Translations under genes and position numbers: made by a program
Shown: positions 22,224 to 30,226 of the stretch, piece by piece
Layout of the letters: every line of letters starts with the position of its first letter
Numbering within the stretch: the stretch's first letter is position 1
The notes under the pieces: model-generated
Seen by the model: only the letters and a program-made list of their open reading frames with translations
Told to the model about the DNA's origin: nothing
The model's database searches: none
DNA from: Vibrio injensis
GTDB taxonomy: Bacteria; Pseudomonadota; Gammaproteobacteria; Enterobacterales; Vibrionaceae
Direction: 5' to 3'
Length of the DNA stretch: 64,000 nucleotides
NCBI RefSeq assembly: GCF_001895205.1
Contig: NZ_BDJF01000016.1
Span: forward strand, 434,001 to 498,000

Positions 22224-23402
22224 ATGGCGGCAAGACCAAGAAAAAGAAATAACCGGCATCTTCCTGATTTCTTGTATTTCGAGAAGGACACGGGCAAATA
22301 TCGATTTACTCTTATTAACGGGAAAAAGAAAACCCTTGGCTCAGATAGAGCTATTGCCATTGCGATAGCAAGAGAATACAACGCTAGGTTACGCCCTGAA
22401 ATAACAGTATCCGTTGATTCTCTTGTGAAAGAGTCAGGAGGAAAGTCCGGCGAAGGTAGACCTCTTGCTGATTACATAGATCAATTAATGGCAAGAATTA
22501 TTGAAGATGAAGCACCAGCGGCAAACACACTGGCGGATTGGAAGAATGACGCCGAAAGAGTGAAGGCGTTTTTTAGTTCACTAGCATGTTGCGATATTGA
22601 GCTTGAGCATGTTAATGAATACATAAAAACTTATCATGAGTCTGCGTCTGCAAATGTGCAAAACAGAAAGATCTCGTTTTTGAAGAAGATATTTAGTTAT
22701 GCTGTCGATCAATCGCTTATGCTTGATAACCCAGCAGCTCGAAAGAAAATGCGCAGAACGGCTCCAAAACAACGAAAACGGCTTTCACTTGACGATTTTA
22801 TTGCGATAAGAAATGCCGCTGATTTGTGGCTAAAGACAGCCATGGAACTGGCCATGCAAACCACGCAAGCGCGTTTAGAAGTTTCCAGAATTCGTTATTC
22901 AATTAAAAAACCGCAAAACGGTCTGTGCGGCTGCGTCTGGCATGAAGTGCCAGAAAATGGCATTTACGGAATACTTTATATTCATCGACAAAAAGTACAG
23001 CACAAAGAAGCAGCGCATGTCGCAATCCCGATCGGGAAAACGCTAAAAGCCATTATCGATGAGAGTAGAGATAGCATAGCAAGCCCTTACGTTGTTCATC
23101 GACTACCAACAAAACGAAGCAACAAACAGAGCAAAGAAGTTGATCATTTAACCCAAGTTTCGCCTGATTATCTTAGTCGAGCGTTTTCATCATTAAGAGA
23201 TGAGCTTGGTATAGCATCAGATTTGCCGATCGAACAAAGACCAACATTTCACGAGATACGCGCGCTGGCTGCTCACTTATTCGAAAAGCAAGGCGTTGAT
23301 CCTCAATCTCGAATGGCTCACAGCGATGCTAAATCAACACAGATATATACGCGAAACCACATTGATTGGGTGCATGTGCCCCACGCTGAAATCGCCGTAT
23401 AG
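22224..23402 (+). CDS. int: Tyrosine integrase (lambda Int type)
   Basis: 392 aa from ATG 22224. N-terminal arm-binding domain (ARPRKRNNRHLPDFLYFE, DTGKYRFTLINGKKKTLG), core-binding domain in the middle, and a catalytic domain with Arg in TTQARLEVSR, His343-x2-Arg346 (HEIR), His366 (MAHSD) and Tyr375 (TQIYTR). It lies about 130 bp from the tRNA-Pro fragment, which it is expected to have used as target. It appears intact. Confidence 0.9.
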   Translation: MAARPRKRNNRHLPDFLYFEKDTGKYRFTLINGKKKTLGSDRAIAIAIAREYNARLRPEITVSVDSLVKESGGKSGEGRPLADYIDQLMARIIEDEAPAANTLADWKNDAERVKAFFSSLACCDIELEHVNEYIKTYHESASANVQNRKISFLKKIFSYAVDQSLMLDNPAARKKMRRTAPKQRKRLSLDDFIAIRNAADLWLKTAMELAMQTTQARLEVSRIRYSIKKPQNGLCGCVWHEVPENGIYGILYIHRQKVQHKEAAHVAIPIGKTLKAIIDESRDSIASPYVVHRLPTKRSNKQSKEVDHLTQVSPDYLSRAFSSLRDELGIASDLPIEQRPTFHEIRALAAHLFEKQGVDPQSRMAHSDAKSTQIYTRNHIDWVHVPHAEIAV

Positions 23403-23531
23403 CCACGGTAAAACCTCTCGTAAGTCATTGATGTATATAATGCGCACTTTGCAAATAAAGCACTGTTTGTATATACAGGAAAAGTATATATTTTTAATTT
23501 ATTTCAACAACTTAAATAAACATAGCTCATT

Positions 23532-23579
23532 GTCATGGGGTGTCGGGGGTCGGAGGTTCAAATCCTCTCAGTCCGACCA
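23532..23579 (+). other. Prophage attachment site: 3' fragment of tRNA-Pro(GGG)
   Basis: GTCATGGGGTGTCGGGGGTC through AGTCCGACCA equals the anticodon-to-3' half of tRNA-Pro(GGG), including T arm and CCA. The 5' half is absent, so this is the duplicated end left by integration. The intact tRNA gene should lie at the other prophage end, left of this window. The chromosomal terminator follows directly. A TATAATGCGC promoter-like sequence sits at 23436-23445 within phage DNA. Confidence 0.85.
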
Positions 23580-23590
23580 AACACCTAGAA

Positions 23591-23615
23591 AAAGAGAGCT
23601 TCGGCTCTCTTTTTT
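23591..23615 (+). terminator. Terminator of tRNA-Pro
   Basis: AGAGAGC-TTCG-GCTCTCTTTTTT, 12 nt after the CCA end. Confidence 0.85.
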
Positions 23616-24018
23616 GCTTTTAGTACTGAATAAACCTGAGCTTAAGCCTATCTCAATTTTATATCCTATCAGCCACTTACATTATCTTTCTTAATCATTA
23701 ATTGATGACTCATCGATAGGTTTACTCTTGCTTATCACCTCTATAACGCCTCCTCCCCCCTCAAAAATAAAGTAACGATTCGACTAAAAAACCTACTTTT
23801 CATACATATCCATACAAACGATGACGCATTCAGACGGTGTCTTCTCATAAAAACCTGTAGATTCCATTACTGATAAAACAAGTGACAAAGAAATAATAAT
23901 TTGTGAATCATTTCAACTTTTCTCATCAATTCACAAGACTTGAGCGGCATTAGAGCTGTCTTAAGGCTTGTCAAAAACACTTTACCCTTAATGAGTTAAC
24001 TTTATATAGGCTACTATT
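23616..24018. other. Intergenic region upstream of dgkA
   Basis: About 400 bp, AT-rich, no ORF or RNA I can support. A possible promoter (TTGTCA near 23968) lies shortly before dgkA; nothing else stands out. Confidence 0.4.
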
Positions 24019-24378
24019 GTGAAACCTGGAAAAACTGGCCTCTCACGTCTCATAGACGCGATGGGTTATTCGATAAAGGGGCTAAAAGCTGCATGGCTTT
24101 ATGAAGCCGCTTTTCGTCAAGAGCTACTCGCCTGTGTTGTATTGATAATGAGCACTTTCTTCATGTCTGTTTCAAATATTGAACGAATCTTACTTATTTC
24201 TAGCTTACTTCTGGTACTGACAGTTGAGCTGATAAATTCAGCGATTGAAGCTGTCGTTGATCGTATTGGTGATGAGTGGCATGAATTAAGCGGACGAGCC
24301 AAAGATATTGGTTCTGCAGCCGTCTTTATCAGTTTATTACTAGCCGGTTTCGTTTGGCTCTCTATTCTAGTGAAATAA
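24019..24378 (+). CDS. dgkA: Diacylglycerol kinase
   Basis: 119 aa from GTG 24019. Small inner-membrane kinase with three hydrophobic segments and the family motif ELINSAIEAVVDRIGDEWHELSGRAKDIGSAAV. It phosphorylates diacylglycerol to phosphatidate. The phosphoethanolamine transferase gene follows 2 nt later; that enzyme produces diacylglycerol from phosphatidylethanolamine, so the pair forms a recycling unit. It is the first chromosomal gene beside the prophage. Confidence 0.93.
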   Translation: MKPGKTGLSRLIDAMGYSIKGLKAAWLYEAAFRQELLACVVLIMSTFFMSVSNIERILLISSLLLVLTVELINSAIEAVVDRIGDEWHELSGRAKDIGSAAVFISLLLAGFVWLSILVK

Positions 24379-24380
24379 TC

Positions 24381-26030
24381 ATGAATAATATCAAGTCTCT
24401 GCTTAAAAAACACATCTCGTACCATACCTTTACTTTATTGATTGCCTTTTACTTTGCAACGATAATTAATCTTCCGGTTTATAAATCGTTATTTTCGATC
24501 ATTAGTAATCTTGAAAGCGTTAAAATAAGTTTTATTATTTCTATTCCACTGTTTTTCTTTGCAGTTTTAAATTTTCTCTTTCAATTGTTTAGTTGGCCTT
24601 GGTTGAGTAAACCTTTTTTCATCATTCTATTATTACTGTCATCGCTAGTCAGTTATGCAGGATACAATTACGGCACCATATTTGACACAACGATGATCGC
24701 CAATATTATAGAAACAGATAGCAGTGAAGCAGGATCTTATCTTAGTGGTTACTCTATCTTATGGACACTAATTATTGGCGTAATACCAGCTATTTTTATT
24801 GCAAAAACTTCTTTAACGCTTGGTGGTTCATTTTTCAATCTGATAATAAAGAAACTAATCAGTTTATTAGTTTCACTTTGTATTATTTCTCTTATCGCTA
24901 TATTTTATTATCAAGATTATGTTTCTGTGGGTCGAAATAATTCCTATCTTAATAAAATTATTATTCCGACACACTTTATTTATAGTACAGTAAAGTATTT
25001 AAATAATAATTACTTTATTACCCCCCTACCGTATCAAGAAATTGGTCAAGATGCGCAACAATCTGCTCAGGCTATAAAAAGTGCAGAGACTAAACCGACT
25101 CTTGTTGTTTTCATCATGGGTGAAACGGCGCGATCACAAAACTATCAATTAAATGGCTATCCACGAAAAACCAATGCCTATACCGATGAACTTCCTATCG
25201 TTTCATTCCAAGATGTTAGTTCATGCGGTACTGCGACCGCAGTATCTGTTCCTTGTTTATTCTCTTCAATGACACGCACCAATTTTGATCGTCAAAAAGC
25301 GGATAACCAAGATAATGCTCTCGATATTCTAAAGCGTGCAGGCATCTCATTATTATGGAAAGAAAATGATGGTGGCGATAAAGAGGTAGCTAAAAATATT
25401 GATATTATAACCATTGATAGAACGCAAAAAAACCAACTCTGTAATGGTAAAACCTGCTACGACATGGCACTTTTAGAAAACTTTGAGCAAAATGTAGAAA
25501 ACATGCAGGGTAATCGATTCATTGCATTACATCTCATTGGAAGTCATGGACCAACTTATTTTCAACGCTATCCCAATGACAAAGCAGCATTTATTCCTGA
25601 CTGCCCACGCGCTGATATTGAAAACTGTTCAGTAGAACAAATCGTCAATTCCTATGATAATACAATTTTGTACACCGACTATGTTTTAAGACAAACCATT
25701 GATAAACTTAAAGCATTACAAAAAAGCTATCATACTGCATTAATCTATGTTTCTGACCATGGTGAATCACTAGGCGAAAATGGGGTGTTCTTACATGGAA
25801 TGCCTTATCGTTTTGCTCCTGAATACCAAACTAAAGTACCACTAATGGTATGGATGTCTCCCAGTTTTCAAAAAATCAAGAATATTAACTATGATTGTCT
25901 TCAACAATCAGCAAAAAAAACCGGAATTTACTCTCATGATAATATATTTCATTCTCTACTAGGAATTATGGATGTTAATACCGACGTCTATCAGCCAGAA
26001 CTCGACATATTTAAATCATGCAGAAACTAA
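24381..26030 (+). CDS. eptA: Lipid A phosphoethanolamine transferase
   Basis: 549 aa from ATG 24381. Five hydrophobic segments in the first 190 residues anchor it in the inner membrane. The periplasmic sulfatase-fold domain follows with VVFIMGETARSQNYQLNGY (metal site and nucleophile Thr region), LIGSHGPTYFQRYP and YVSDHGESLGENGVFLHGMPY. It transfers phosphoethanolamine to lipid A and raises resistance to cationic peptides and polymyxin. It forms a two-gene operon with dgkA. EptA-like rather than EptB/OpgE by length and neighbour. Confidence 0.85.
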   Translation: MNNIKSLLKKHISYHTFTLLIAFYFATIINLPVYKSLFSIISNLESVKISFIISIPLFFFAVLNFLFQLFSWPWLSKPFFIILLLLSSLVSYAGYNYGTIFDTTMIANIIETDSSEAGSYLSGYSILWTLIIGVIPAIFIAKTSLTLGGSFFNLIIKKLISLLVSLCIISLIAIFYYQDYVSVGRNNSYLNKIIIPTHFIYSTVKYLNNNYFITPLPYQEIGQDAQQSAQAIKSAETKPTLVVFIMGETARSQNYQLNGYPRKTNAYTDELPIVSFQDVSSCGTATAVSVPCLFSSMTRTNFDRQKADNQDNALDILKRAGISLLWKENDGGDKEVAKNIDIITIDRTQKNQLCNGKTCYDMALLENFEQNVENMQGNRFIALHLIGSHGPTYFQRYPNDKAAFIPDCPRADIENCSVEQIVNSYDNTILYTDYVLRQTIDKLKALQKSYHTALIYVSDHGESLGENGVFLHGMPYRFAPEYQTKVPLMVWMSPSFQKIKNINYDCLQQSAKKTGIYSHDNIFHSLLGIMDVNTDVYQPELDIFKSCRN

Positions 26031-26114
26031 CTTTTAATTATTTATTGAACAATAATTTTCATATTCAAACCATTAGATTATTAATATAGTAAATTAATGA
26101 TAAAAATTTAAAAT

Positions 26115-26158
26115 ATTATACCCCTATCATATTTTTTACTAAATGATAGGGGTATAAT
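26115..26158. terminator. Bidirectional terminator between eptA and mgtE
   Basis: Perfect 16-bp stem ATTATACCCCTATCAT with ATGATAGGGGTATAAT around a 12-nt loop, between convergent genes. Confidence 0.75.
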
Positions 26159-26160
26159 AG

Positions 26161-27519
26161 TTAGGCTAACTGGGGCAATGTTAACTTGGCGATTTCAAAA
26201 TAGATAATCAAACCCGTTCCATCCACTAAAGTTGCAATAAAAGGGGCAGACACAACAGCAGGATCAATATTCAATCGACGTAATACCATTGGAATAATTG
26301 AAGAAACTAAAGCACTCCATAGTACAATTGCTAGAATAGTTAGCGTGACGACTAAACCTATTTCAAAACCGACACCAAGTGACCAAGCACGGATCCAAGC
26401 GGCAACCGCCATTGCTGCGGCAATTAAAGTGCCTGTGGATAATTCTTTCCGTAATACTGTGCCTAAATTACGTAAACTAACTTCACCAACCGCCATTGCG
26501 CGAATAATAGTTGTAGTAATTTGCGTTCCACTATTACCACCAGTACCGATTAATAGTGGAATAAAAAAGGCCAATGCAATTGCCGCCTCAAGTTGTTCTT
26601 CAAACGCTCGCAGCACCGTTCCGGTATAAGCTTCAGCAACAAAAAGTACTAATAACCATACAATACGCTTTTTCCATAACTCCCAAGGTGTAGTGTCTAA
26701 ATAGCTACCATCAAGAGGAATAGTACCGCCTTGCATTTCAGCATCTTCTGTCGTTTCCTTTTCCAAAATCGCAGCAGCATCTTCTAGATAGAAAAAACCC
26801 ACTAATTTTCCTTCATAAACGACAGGAAGTACTGGAACATTATGTTCAAGAAGCAAACGGGCAGCATTCTCTTGATCAACCATCGCATCAATCACGAGCT
26901 TATTTTGTTCAACCATCGTCATTAATGACTGTTCTGATGAAGCAACCAACAATGCTTTAGGACTAATTTCTCCCAATAATGCCCCTTGTTCATTCACAAC
27001 GTACATGTTGTGTAATAAGTTTGGCATATCCCAAGCTTCATAAAGTGTTTGCTTGGCTTGCTCTACCGTTTGAGTAATTTGTAACGTGATGACATCTGAA
27101 CGCATATGTCGACCCACTGACTCATCTGGCCAAAATAATGCTTCACGATAATACTTTAAATCCTCTAATGGCATCGCTTCAAGCACAACCTCACGCTCTT
27201 GTTCATCGAGCGTACGCATTGCATTCTCAATAAATTTTGGCGAAACCAAAGGTAATATTTCTTTCAGTTGTTGTGGCTCAACACACAGTAATAATTCTCC
27301 TGTGACATTGGCAGAAATCGTACTAAATAATTCAGAAACTTCATGACTAGATAATGATTCTAATACAATTTTTATTTCTGAATCTGAGAGTTTTACAAGT
27401 TTATCAACCCATTTATCACGATAGCGTGGCTGAATTAATTTTTTAGAAAATTCATTAAGTTGTTTAACTTGTGCGGTCTCAATAATTGAGTGGGTGTTTT
27501 TCATTACATTTGCATTCAT
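26161..27519 (-). CDS. mgtE: Magnesium transporter MgtE
   Basis: 452 aa from ATG 27519 (GAGG upstream). N-terminal helical MgtE_N domain (about 30-135), two CBS domains (about 135-255: MRSDVITLQITQ, VIDAMVDQENAARLL, PVVYEGKLVGFFYLED) and a five-helix channel domain with LIGTGGNSGTQITTTIIRAMAVGEV. The cytosolic domains gate Mg2+ entry. Expression is probably set by the M-box riboswitch in its 290-nt leader. Confidence 0.95.
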   Translation of the reverse strand: MNANVMKNTHSIIETAQVKQLNEFSKKLIQPRYRDKWVDKLVKLSDSEIKIVLESLSSHEVSELFSTISANVTGELLLCVEPQQLKEILPLVSPKFIENAMRTLDEQEREVVLEAMPLEDLKYYREALFWPDESVGRHMRSDVITLQITQTVEQAKQTLYEAWDMPNLLHNMYVVNEQGALLGEISPKALLVASSEQSLMTMVEQNKLVIDAMVDQENAARLLLEHNVPVLPVVYEGKLVGFFYLEDAAAILEKETTEDAEMQGGTIPLDGSYLDTTPWELWKKRIVWLLVLFVAEAYTGTVLRAFEEQLEAAIALAFFIPLLIGTGGNSGTQITTTIIRAMAVGEVSLRNLGTVLRKELSTGTLIAAAMAVAAWIRAWSLGVGFEIGLVVTLTILAIVLWSALVSSIIPMVLRRLNIDPAVVSAPFIATLVDGTGLIIYFEIAKLTLPQLA

Positions 27520-27617
27520 CACATTAACCTCATGTGACTCAGGAATATCCTGAATTGATTGATCTATGATGTAAGAAAACAGCCGTTATTTGACGAGCGA
27601 AAGGAAATAGTAGGATA

Positions 27618-27788
27618 ATTCATCCCCGAGTCCCAGCTTCAGCACTATACAACGTATTCGCAAACGCGAAAGCCACTTGGGTTAACACCTTAATCCGATG
27701 AAAACTGTCCTGATCTTGGGCATCTCTGGATGTCGTGAGATCAGTGGCCTATGTTTGTACAGGAGCCTCGCCTAACGAGATGCTGTAA
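27618..27788 (-). promoter_or_regulatory. M-box (ykoK) magnesium riboswitch
   Basis: On the minus strand the leader starts CGTTAGGCGAGGCTCCTGTA, the strongly conserved M-box core, and ends GTGCTGAAGCTGGGACTCGG. It lies between the mgtE promoter and gene. M-boxes bind Mg2+ and switch off Mg2+ uptake genes. I see no clear terminator hairpin after the aptamer, so the expression platform may act on translation; a small TCAGG/CCTGA hairpin lies close to the start. Confidence 0.88.
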
Positions 27789-27821
27789 TTACACAGTCTG
27801 TTCATTAACTGAACGGCGCGG

Positions 27822-27851
27822 ATTATAGGAGGGTTAGTTAAAAAAGGTCAA
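27822..27851 (-). promoter_or_regulatory. mgtE promoter
   Basis: On the minus strand: -35 TTGACC (27846-27851), 18-bp spacer, -10 TATAAT (27822-27827). Transcription would begin near 27815, about 30 nt before the M-box. Confidence 0.7.
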
Positions 27852-28260
27852 TGTAAATATGATTAATATTCAATAAAAAATAAAGCATGAGACAATAAAT
27901 ATTTTTTATTAAAAATAAAAAATACAAATTATGAATACATTAAAAATACATAAAAAGTAAAATATATTAATTTTGCTATGAATTTTTATATCATTGATGC
28001 CTATAGGAAATAACTAATCCAGACTAGGACAAATAATTCATTAACCATTAAAATGGTAAAACTAATAACAATACATCGACAATGGCCAATCAAGTGCATA
28101 GTTAAAATATATCAATGATAATTAATAGCAGCTCTCAATCTATTTCGATTTGGTGTATTAGCCGCCAGTGTAGCCTATCTAAAAAATTAACCGCCGTTAA
28201 AAATGGGGGGGGGGGCAAAACAGCGATTAATAGATAAGAGATTGAAAACTCTTGATACCG
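27852..28260. other. AT-rich intergenic region with an 11-G tract
   Basis: About 400 bp between divergent-facing mgtE leader and the ycgN 3' end. Very AT-rich, no ORF. A run of 11 G (28205-28215) lies 45 bp from the ycgN stop. Confidence 0.5.
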
Positions 28261-28701
28261 CTAGTTTCTGTTAGGATGGTTTATAATGTGATCTTCCCAG
28301 TCAATAACATCGATTTCATAAACAACTTGATTACGCACACTTTGCCCTGCTGCATGCATCGCTACTTTTGACCCAGTGATCAAAGGATGCCATTGGGGTA
28401 ACGGTTGCTTATCGGCCAGTAACCGATAAGCACAGGTATCGGGTAACCAATGAAATTCCGCTATCTTATCACGTGTGAGCTTTAAACATTCTTCACCCGA
28501 TTGGAAACGATTAGGATAGTCTTTGCATGAACAAGTATCGCTATTGAGCCAGCTGCAAGCGACATTGGTGTAGTATACCTCGTCGCTATCTTCATCCATC
28601 AGCTTATGTAAGCAGCATTTACCACATCCATCACATAGTGATTCCCACTCTGCTTCGGTCATTTGTTCTAAAGATTTACGTTGCCAAAATGGGATGCTCA
28701 T
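28261..28701 (-). CDS. ycgN: YcgN family (UPF0260) cysteine-cluster protein
   Basis: 146 aa. [20 protein letters not shown], then [21 protein letters not shown] and EECLKL give the 8-Cys pattern of UPF0260/CxxCxxCC proteins, which probably bind metal. Length matches the family (about 150). Function unknown. A short divergent gene of the related YkgJ type lies next to it. Confidence 0.9.
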   Translation of the reverse strand: MSIPFWQRKSLEQMTEAEWESLCDGCGKCCLHKLMDEDSDEVYYTNVACSWLNSDTCSCKDYPNRFQSGEECLKLTRDKIAEFHWLPDTCAYRLLADKQPLPQWHPLITGSKVAMHAAGQSVRNQVVYEIDVIDWEDHIINHPNRN

Positions 28702-28854
28702 GATGTTTACTGCCTAGTTACGATTTCAGCCGGGTGTTATACCTTCCCCATTGATAAACTGCAAGATAACAACGTGATAATTTCGCTGCCGAGAACGAAA
28801 AGATCTGCTAGGATCGGCGCCCGCATTAAATGGGTAATCACCAAAAGGTAAAAA

Positions 28855-29103
28855 ATGAACTGTCGTCTCGGTTGTGCTTGATGTTGTATTGCCCCCAGTA
28901 TTTCTTCGGCTATTCCCGGCATGCCTAATGGTAAACCTGCTGGAGTACGTTGCATCCAACTGAATGAGGATAATCTGTGCCAGCTATTTGGTAAACCAGA
29001 AAGGCCAACCGTGTGCCACCAATTCAAACCTTGCCCTGTCGTTTGCGGTGACAGCAATCAACAAGCATTACAAAATCTGATCGAGCTAGAGCAACTAACC
29101 TGA
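28855..29103 (+). pseudogene. ykgJ: YkgJ-family cysteine-cluster gene with in-frame TGA
   Basis: ATG 28855 (AAAGG upstream) opens MNCRLGCA, then TGA (28879-28881), then CCIAPSISSAIPGMPNGKPA continuing to the normal family end (ENLIELEQLT-like tail) at 29103: 82 codons in all. Relatives read C-R-x2-C-G-A-C-C-I-A-P at this place, so TGA replaces an Ala-type position between metal-binding cysteines. Either the gene is broken or translation begins at ATG 28921, losing the first cysteine cluster. Selenocysteine is possible but I see no convincing SECIS hairpin. Confidence 0.7.
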
Positions 29104-29133
29104 ATAATAACAAAGAAAAGAGTGAAAAGATAA

Positions 29134-29172
29134 AAACCTCAAAACAAAGCTAATCAGTCTGTTTCGAGGTTC
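29134..29172 (-). terminator. Terminator of recR operon
   Basis: On the minus strand AACCTCGAAACA...TGTTTTGAGGTT followed by TTTATC, 20 nt after the recR stop. Confidence 0.65.
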
Positions 29173-29192
29173 TTAAAGGTAGGTGGTGGGAA

Positions 29193-29804
29193 CTAAAAGG
29201 TAGTATTAAATTTCTGTCTTCCCAGCAGAGAATGAGACAATGTTGTTCCATCGACCAATTCTAATTCTCCACCAACAGGGACACCGTGTGCAATACGACT
29301 GGCACTGACCTGATGCTCATGGCACAACTCTGCAATATAATGTGCCGTCACTTCTCCTTCTACCGTAGGGTTGGTAGCAAGAATGACTTCTGAAATACCA
29401 CCTTTTTGCAGTCGAAAATCCAACATATCAAGACCGATATCACTGGGACCAATACCATCTAACGGTGATAGATGCCCCATCAGTACAAAATAGCGGCCTG
29501 AGAATTGCCCTGTAGCTTCTAATGCTGCAATGTCTGCTGGACTTTCAACCACGCAAAGTTGACCATTTTCTTGTCGTTTCGGATTACGGCAAATATCGCA
29601 TACTTCTTGTTCAGTGAACGTTCGACACTCGGCACAATGCCCCACTTCAACCATGGCCTGATTCAGCGCTTCTGCTAACTGTAAGCCACCTTTTCTATCT
29701 CGCTGTAACAAATGAAAGGCCATACGTTGCGCTGACTTGGGGCCAACCCCAGGTAAACAACGTAAGGCCTCCATCAAATGCTCCAGCATATGACTGGTTC
29801 GCAT
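29193..29804 (-). CDS. recR: Recombination mediator RecR
   Basis: 203 aa. HhH region [23 protein letters not shown], zinc finger [16 protein letters not shown], and Toprim domain [36 protein letters not shown]. Acts with RecF and RecO to load RecA at gaps. Order dnaX-ybaB-recR on the minus strand is the usual operon. Confidence 0.97.
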   Translation of the reverse strand: MRTSHMLEHLMEALRCLPGVGPKSAQRMAFHLLQRDRKGGLQLAEALNQAMVEVGHCAECRTFTEQEVCDICRNPKRQENGQLCVVESPADIAALEATGQFSGRYFVLMGHLSPLDGIGPSDIGLDMLDFRLQKGGISEVILATNPTVEGEVTAHYIAELCHEHQVSASRIAHGVPVGGELELVDGTTLSHSLLGRQKFNTTF

Positions 29805-29822
29805 TACTAACCTACTTATTGA

Positions 29823-30152
29823 TTAGAATGGTATCTTCATACCTGGTGGTAATTGCATACCCCCAGTGACAGCGGCCATTTTATCTTTTTGTGTTTCTTC
29901 TACACGACGAGCGGCATCGTTAAACGCTGCCGCGATCAAATCTTCCAACATCTCTTTGTCGTCTTCCATTAAGCTTTGATCAATCTCAACGCGACGTACG
30001 CTATGGCTACCAGTGATGGTCACTTTTACTAATCCAGCGCCCGATTCACCGACCACTTCCATACTTGCGATTTCTTCTTGTAGCTTTTGCATACGATCTT
30101 GCATTTGCTGGGCTTGCTTCATTAAGTTGCCCATACCGCCTTTACCAAACAT
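29823..30152 (-). CDS. ybaB: YbaB/EbfC nucleoid-associated protein
   Basis: 109 aa: [20 protein letters not shown], then [19 protein letters not shown] and [17 protein letters not shown], the complete YbaB fold. Binds DNA as a dimer. It lies between dnaX and recR, with an 18-nt gap to recR. Confidence 0.95.
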   Translation of the reverse strand: MFGKGGMGNLMKQAQQMQDRMQKLQEEIASMEVVGESGAGLVKVTITGSHSVRRVEIDQSLMEDDKEMLEDLIAAAFNDAARRVEETQKDKMAAVTGGMQLPPGMKIPF

Positions 30153-30226
30153 AGATTATCTCTCTGGTCTGCTTAAATTATTCTACGATAGATGGGGATG
30201 AAAATAGAAAATCTCAACCCCGATGG

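Noticed and set aside
28879..28920. Bacterial SECIS element after the TGA in the YkgJ-like gene
   Set aside because: No stem with the required apical G/U at about 16-25 nt after TGA; only weak GCC/GGC pairing.
28737..29057. 106-codon minus-strand ORF opposite the YkgJ-like gene
   Set aside because: Shadow of the conserved plus-strand frame.
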